From NCBI GenBank assembly GCA_045647905.1, contig JAZRMZ010000065.1, forward strand, positions 1 through 15,859: DNA of 15,859 bases. Direction: 5' to 3'. The notes below the pieces were generated by a model, which was not told the origin of the DNA, ran no database searches, and saw nothing but the letters and a program-made list of their open reading frames with translations. The position numbers were made by a program, and so were the translations under genes. This stretch comes from SIG440 sp045647905 (GTDB taxonomy: Bacteria > Bacillota > Clostridia > Monoglobales > Monoglobaceae). Below, piece after piece: positions 13,479 to 15,859 of the stretch. Position 1 is the stretch's first letter. The number at the start of each line of letters is the position of its first letter.

Positions 13479-15008
13479 TCAGTTGTTCAGAAACATTCGT
13501 TTTACGAACCATGTCATATCAGTGCGGAGATTTTTGCACAGGCATGAGCTGTACAGAGTGTAAACCCCGATGATGAAAGCGATTCCGAGAACGGTTGAAA
13601 AAATGCCTGAACCGTAGTTGAAGAATACCGAGAGTGAGGTTGCGGTCAGATGTGTTAAAAGGGCGGCAATCAGATGCCTGAAGAACCAGCCCGAAATTTC
13701 AAAGGGGATTTTTGTTGTTTTCAGAACCTTTCGCATTGTGCAGGATGCTGTGAAAATATTGCTGAGGAAGATAATCACAAACAAGGAATTTATACCCGTT
13801 CGTGGGGTTAAAAACAGAATAAGACCAATTCTCAGAAAGGAATCGCAAAAGCTGAAAATCAGCAGGTTTGTCTGTTTCCCGAGGCCGTTGAGAATACCGC
13901 AGGAAACGGAATCCATAAACATCACGGGCGAAAAAAGCGCAATGACAAAAACCGATTTGGAAATGTGGGGAGCGGAATAAACAAGGCTTGAAAGCTCGGT
14001 TGGGAGTGTTGTGAATATTGTGCACACCAGAAAACCGCCAAAGGCGGTAAACCGGTAAAGCCGTGATACAAGGGTTGAAAGACGAAGACGGGTTTTCATA
14101 CTGTCGGCTCTTGAAATTTCGGGTATGAGCAGGGTGAAGCATGAGGATAGCAGGGTCAGAGGAAAAATGATTAACGGCATAACCATTCCGTGAATTGTTC
14201 CGTAACGGCTCAGGGCATCGGAATTATTCAGCCCAGATTTTTTCAGGCAGGAAACTATAAGAACATTTTCCTGCATCCGCAAAAAGGCACTTGAAAGAGA
14301 GGTTGTCATGGCGGGAAGGGCAATTCGTGAAAGGGAGAGAAGAATGTTTCCTTTCCTGCAGACTTGACGGAAGGCGGGACGGTCTTTGAGATAAAAAAAC
14401 GAAAGATAAATACAGGAAGAAAGCTCGCCGATTGTGATTCCCAGAAAAACTGCGGCACATCCGTGGCTTATTCCCAGCGGCAGAAATCTGTTGAGCAGCA
14501 GGGTTATGGAAGTGATTTTTACGGCCTGTTCAACAAATTCGGAGGAAGCGGGGATAAATACCTTTCGGGCGGCATAAAAATAGCCCTTTATGCAATATGA
14601 AATGCTCATAAAAAGGATGCTTGGAGCGAGGGCAAGGATGCTCAGACGTGTTCGGGGCTCTTTCAGAAATGTGACGGATATACGTTGTGAGAAAATGCAG
14701 GTTGCGAGGATAACTGCGGTGCTGAGAAGAAAAACGCAAAGCAGGGCAACTCGCATTATTTTTTTTATGTTATCGGCACAGCCCTTTGTGTATTGTTCGG
14801 CAACGGTTTTTGAAACCGCAACGCCCAGACCTCCTGTTGCAAAGGTCAGAATGATGCTGTGAAAGGAAAATACAAGAGAAAAAAGCCCCATACCTTCGGC
14901 ACCCAGACGGGTGGAATAAAAAGCACGAAAGCCAAAGTCAACGGATTTTGCGATTATTCCCGAAAGGGTCAGGAAAGCGGCGCTGCGAAGAATATTTTGT
15001 TTGGACAA
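13479..15008 (-). CDS. SpoVB/MurJ-like lipid flippase (MOP superfamily)
   Basis: The protein is an integral membrane transporter of about 509 residues, hydrophobic throughout with a dozen or more predicted helices. The N-terminus LSKQNILRSAAFLTLSGI and the motif GAEGMGLFSLVFS (38-50 of the form starting at 15008) are typical of the stage V sporulation protein B/polysaccharide exporter branch. These proteins flip lipid-linked precursors for cell wall, spore cortex or surface polysaccharide. The substrate cannot be read from sequence. I prefer the TTG at 15008 because family members begin with MSKQ-like sequence and GAGGTGG ends 5 bases upstream. The GTG at 15017 lies inside that ribosome binding site. 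The start region is embedded in a hairpin with a U-tract. The gene probably follows the kinase-like gene on one transcript. Confidence 0.88.
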   Translation of the reverse strand: MSKQNILRSAAFLTLSGIIAKSVDFGFRAFYSTRLGAEGMGLFSLVFSFHSIILTFATGGLGVAVSKTVAEQYTKGCADNIKKIMRVALLCVFLLSTAVILATCIFSQRISVTFLKEPRTRLSILALAPSILFMSISYCIKGYFYAARKVFIPASSEFVEQAVKITSITLLLNRFLPLGISHGCAAVFLGITIGELSSCIYLSFFYLKDRPAFRQVCRKGNILLSLSRIALPAMTTSLSSAFLRMQENVLIVSCLKKSGLNNSDALSRYGTIHGMVMPLIIFPLTLLSSCFTLLIPEISRADSMKTRLRLSTLVSRLYRFTAFGGFLVCTIFTTLPTELSSLVYSAPHISKSVFVIALFSPVMFMDSVSCGILNGLGKQTNLLIFSFCDSFLRIGLILFLTPRTGINSLFVIIFLSNIFTASCTMRKVLKTTKIPFEISGWFFRHLIAALLTHLTATSLSVFFNYGSGIFSTVLGIAFIIGVYTLYSSCLCKNLRTDMTWFVKRMFLNN

Positions 15009-15052
15009 AAAAACCACCTCACTATGAATATAATATATTCACGGTGAGGTGG
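15007..15052 (-). terminator. Terminator-like hairpin overlapping flippase RBS and start
   Basis: On the minus strand CCACCTCAC-cg-TGAATAT pairs with ATATTCA-ta-GTGAGGTGG: 16 pairs, one internal 2-base mismatch and a 3-base loop (15014-15052). Seven U residues (15013-15007) follow directly, the form of an intrinsic terminator. The 3' arm contains GAGGTGG, the Shine-Dalgarno of the flippase gene, and the TTG start uses the last two U residues. It may end transcripts of the upstream kinase-like gene, or act as a switch for the flippase. Confidence 0.8.
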
Positions 15053-15090
15053 TAAATATGTCTTTTGGTGGGTTTTGATTAAATGCTTTT

Positions 15091-15112
15091 AAAAACTCCC
15101 TCGGTGAGTGAG
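15091..15112 (-). terminator. Weak hairpin with U-run just after the kinase-like gene
   Basis: On the minus strand CTCACTC-acc-GAGGGAG (15112-15096) forms a 7-bp stem with one mismatch, followed by UUUUU (15095-15091). It begins 7 bases after the stop codon. The stem is short, so termination here is likely partial at best. Confidence 0.45.
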
Positions 15113-15119
15113 CCTTGAA

Positions 15120-15749
15120 TCAGTCCTTGAAGTACGCTTCACGCTTTGAGATATAATCGGCAAGAATCTGAACACTTTCGTCCTTTGAAAGACCTGCGGT
15201 GTTGAGACACAAATCATAATTCTTTACGTCGCCCCAGGTGTTGTTGGTGTAAAAATTGTAGTAGTTTGCACGGCGTTTATCAGCCTTTGTAACCGCAGAT
15301 TTTGCAACCTTTTCGGTCATATTGTCACGTTCCATAAGGTTTTGAATTCGAGTGTTTTCATCTGCACAGAGGAACAAGCGGACAAGATGGGGGTTGTCAC
15401 GGAGTATGTAGTCGGCACAGCGACCAACAATAACGCATGAACCTTCCAGGGCGATGCCTTTGATAACATCTGCCTGAACCTTGAAAATATTGTCGCCGTT
15501 GAGCATATCGTTATATTGATAATAGAGACCTTTTGTGGACTGAACACCCATAACAAGAGAGTAGAGCAAGCTGTGAGTGGGTTTTTCTTCAATACCGTCA
15601 AAAAGATGTTCGCTGAGCCCGCTTTCCTTTGCGGAGCGTGCAATCAACGCCTTGTCATAAAATGGAATTCCAAGCTTTTCGGCAAGAGCTTTTCCGATAA
15701 GTTTTCCGTTTGAACCAAGCTGTCTTCCAAGTGTTATAATTGATTTCAT
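15120..15749 (-). CDS. Cytidylate kinase-like family protein
   Basis: The 209-residue cytosolic protein of the cytidylate-kinase-like family is common in Clostridia and distinct from housekeeping Cmk. The N-terminus SIITLGRQLGSNGKLIGKAL (3-22) carries a variant P-loop where relatives read ISREFGSGG. LAEKLGIPFYDKALI follows. CVIVGRCADYIL, DNPHLVRLFLCAD and KADKRRANYYNFYT make up the core and the arginine-rich lid. The closing segment LCLNTAGLSKDESVQILADYI matches the family end. The fold suggests phosphoryl transfer, but the natural substrate of this family is not established. The ribosome binding site is modest (GGCAGGG). It has its own promoter and is followed by the flippase gene. Confidence 0.87.
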   Translation of the reverse strand: MKSIITLGRQLGSNGKLIGKALAEKLGIPFYDKALIARSAKESGLSEHLFDGIEEKPTHSLLYSLVMGVQSTKGLYYQYNDMLNGDNIFKVQADVIKGIALEGSCVIVGRCADYILRDNPHLVRLFLCADENTRIQNLMERDNMTEKVAKSAVTKADKRRANYYNFYTNNTWGDVKNYDLCLNTAGLSKDESVQILADYISKREAYFKD

Positions 15750-15803
15750 AATGTGATACCCTGCCTTTCTTTTTTTTCAATCTGATAGAGTAATTGTATA
15801 TAT

Positions 15804-15832
15804 ATTTTATCATAAATTTTACATTTTGACAA
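15804..15832 (-). promoter_or_regulatory. Promoter of the cytidylate kinase-like gene
   Basis: On the minus strand TTGTCA (15832-15827), 17 bases, TAAAAT (15809-15804). The leader to ATG 15749 is about 48 bases. The sequence upstream to the window edge is AT-rich and holds no gene I can see. Confidence 0.78.
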
Positions 15833-15859
15833 TTTGTATATTTGTATAATAATGTAACA

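Overview
The window looks like part of a metagenome-assembled contig from an anaerobic Firmicute (class Clostridia, probably a gut member; I cannot place it to genus). The grounds are a PurL of the long single-chain clostridial type, formate-dependent one-carbon genes, sigma-A type promoters, GGAGG-type ribosome binding sites and a SpoVB-like flippase. The first 158 bases are not genome. Positions 77-158 match, from memory, the DNBSEQ/MGI library adapter with a 10-base index, and 1-76 are a second copy of the insert that follows. Genuine sequence starts at about 159.

Region 1 (159-6657, + strand) is housekeeping purine and one-carbon metabolism: the 3' part of purD, complete purL, and fhs, closed by a strong terminator. 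PurD and PurL act in de novo purine synthesis. Fhs makes the 10-formyl-THF that the pathway uses. The purL-fhs gap holds two long hairpin repeats and a pair of facing short repeats.

Region 2 (6675-6867) is a four-copy 37-bp tandem array of a REP-like element plus one inverted copy, lying between convergent genes. Relatives of the element occur at 778-805, 4815-4900 and 13428-13455.

Region 3 (6886-13413) is the accessory part. A LacI-family regulator (minus) is divergent from a NagA-like amidohydrolase and a NagB-like isomerase/deaminase that overlap by 4 bases. Behind the regulator on the minus strand lies a neutral-ceramidase-fold hydrolase with its own promoter and palindromes. Downstream is a second + strand unit, a creatininase-family hydrolase followed by a small zinc-ribbon membrane protein. 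I read the region as a small regulated catabolic locus for an acylated amino-sugar-like compound. The substrate is unknown, and the NagA/NagB-like proteins differ from the classical enzymes at several active-site positions.

Region 4 (13479-15859, minus strand) has a cytidylate-kinase-like protein followed by a SpoVB/MurJ-like flippase. Between them is a terminator-like hairpin whose 3' arm contains the flippase's Shine-Dalgarno and whose U-tract runs into its TTG start codon.

I found no rRNA, tRNA, CRISPR array, phage gene or transposase. The most eye-catching anomaly, at the left end, is a sequencing artefact. The best biological leads are the amino-sugar-like locus and the terminator/Shine-Dalgarno overlap at 15007-15052.
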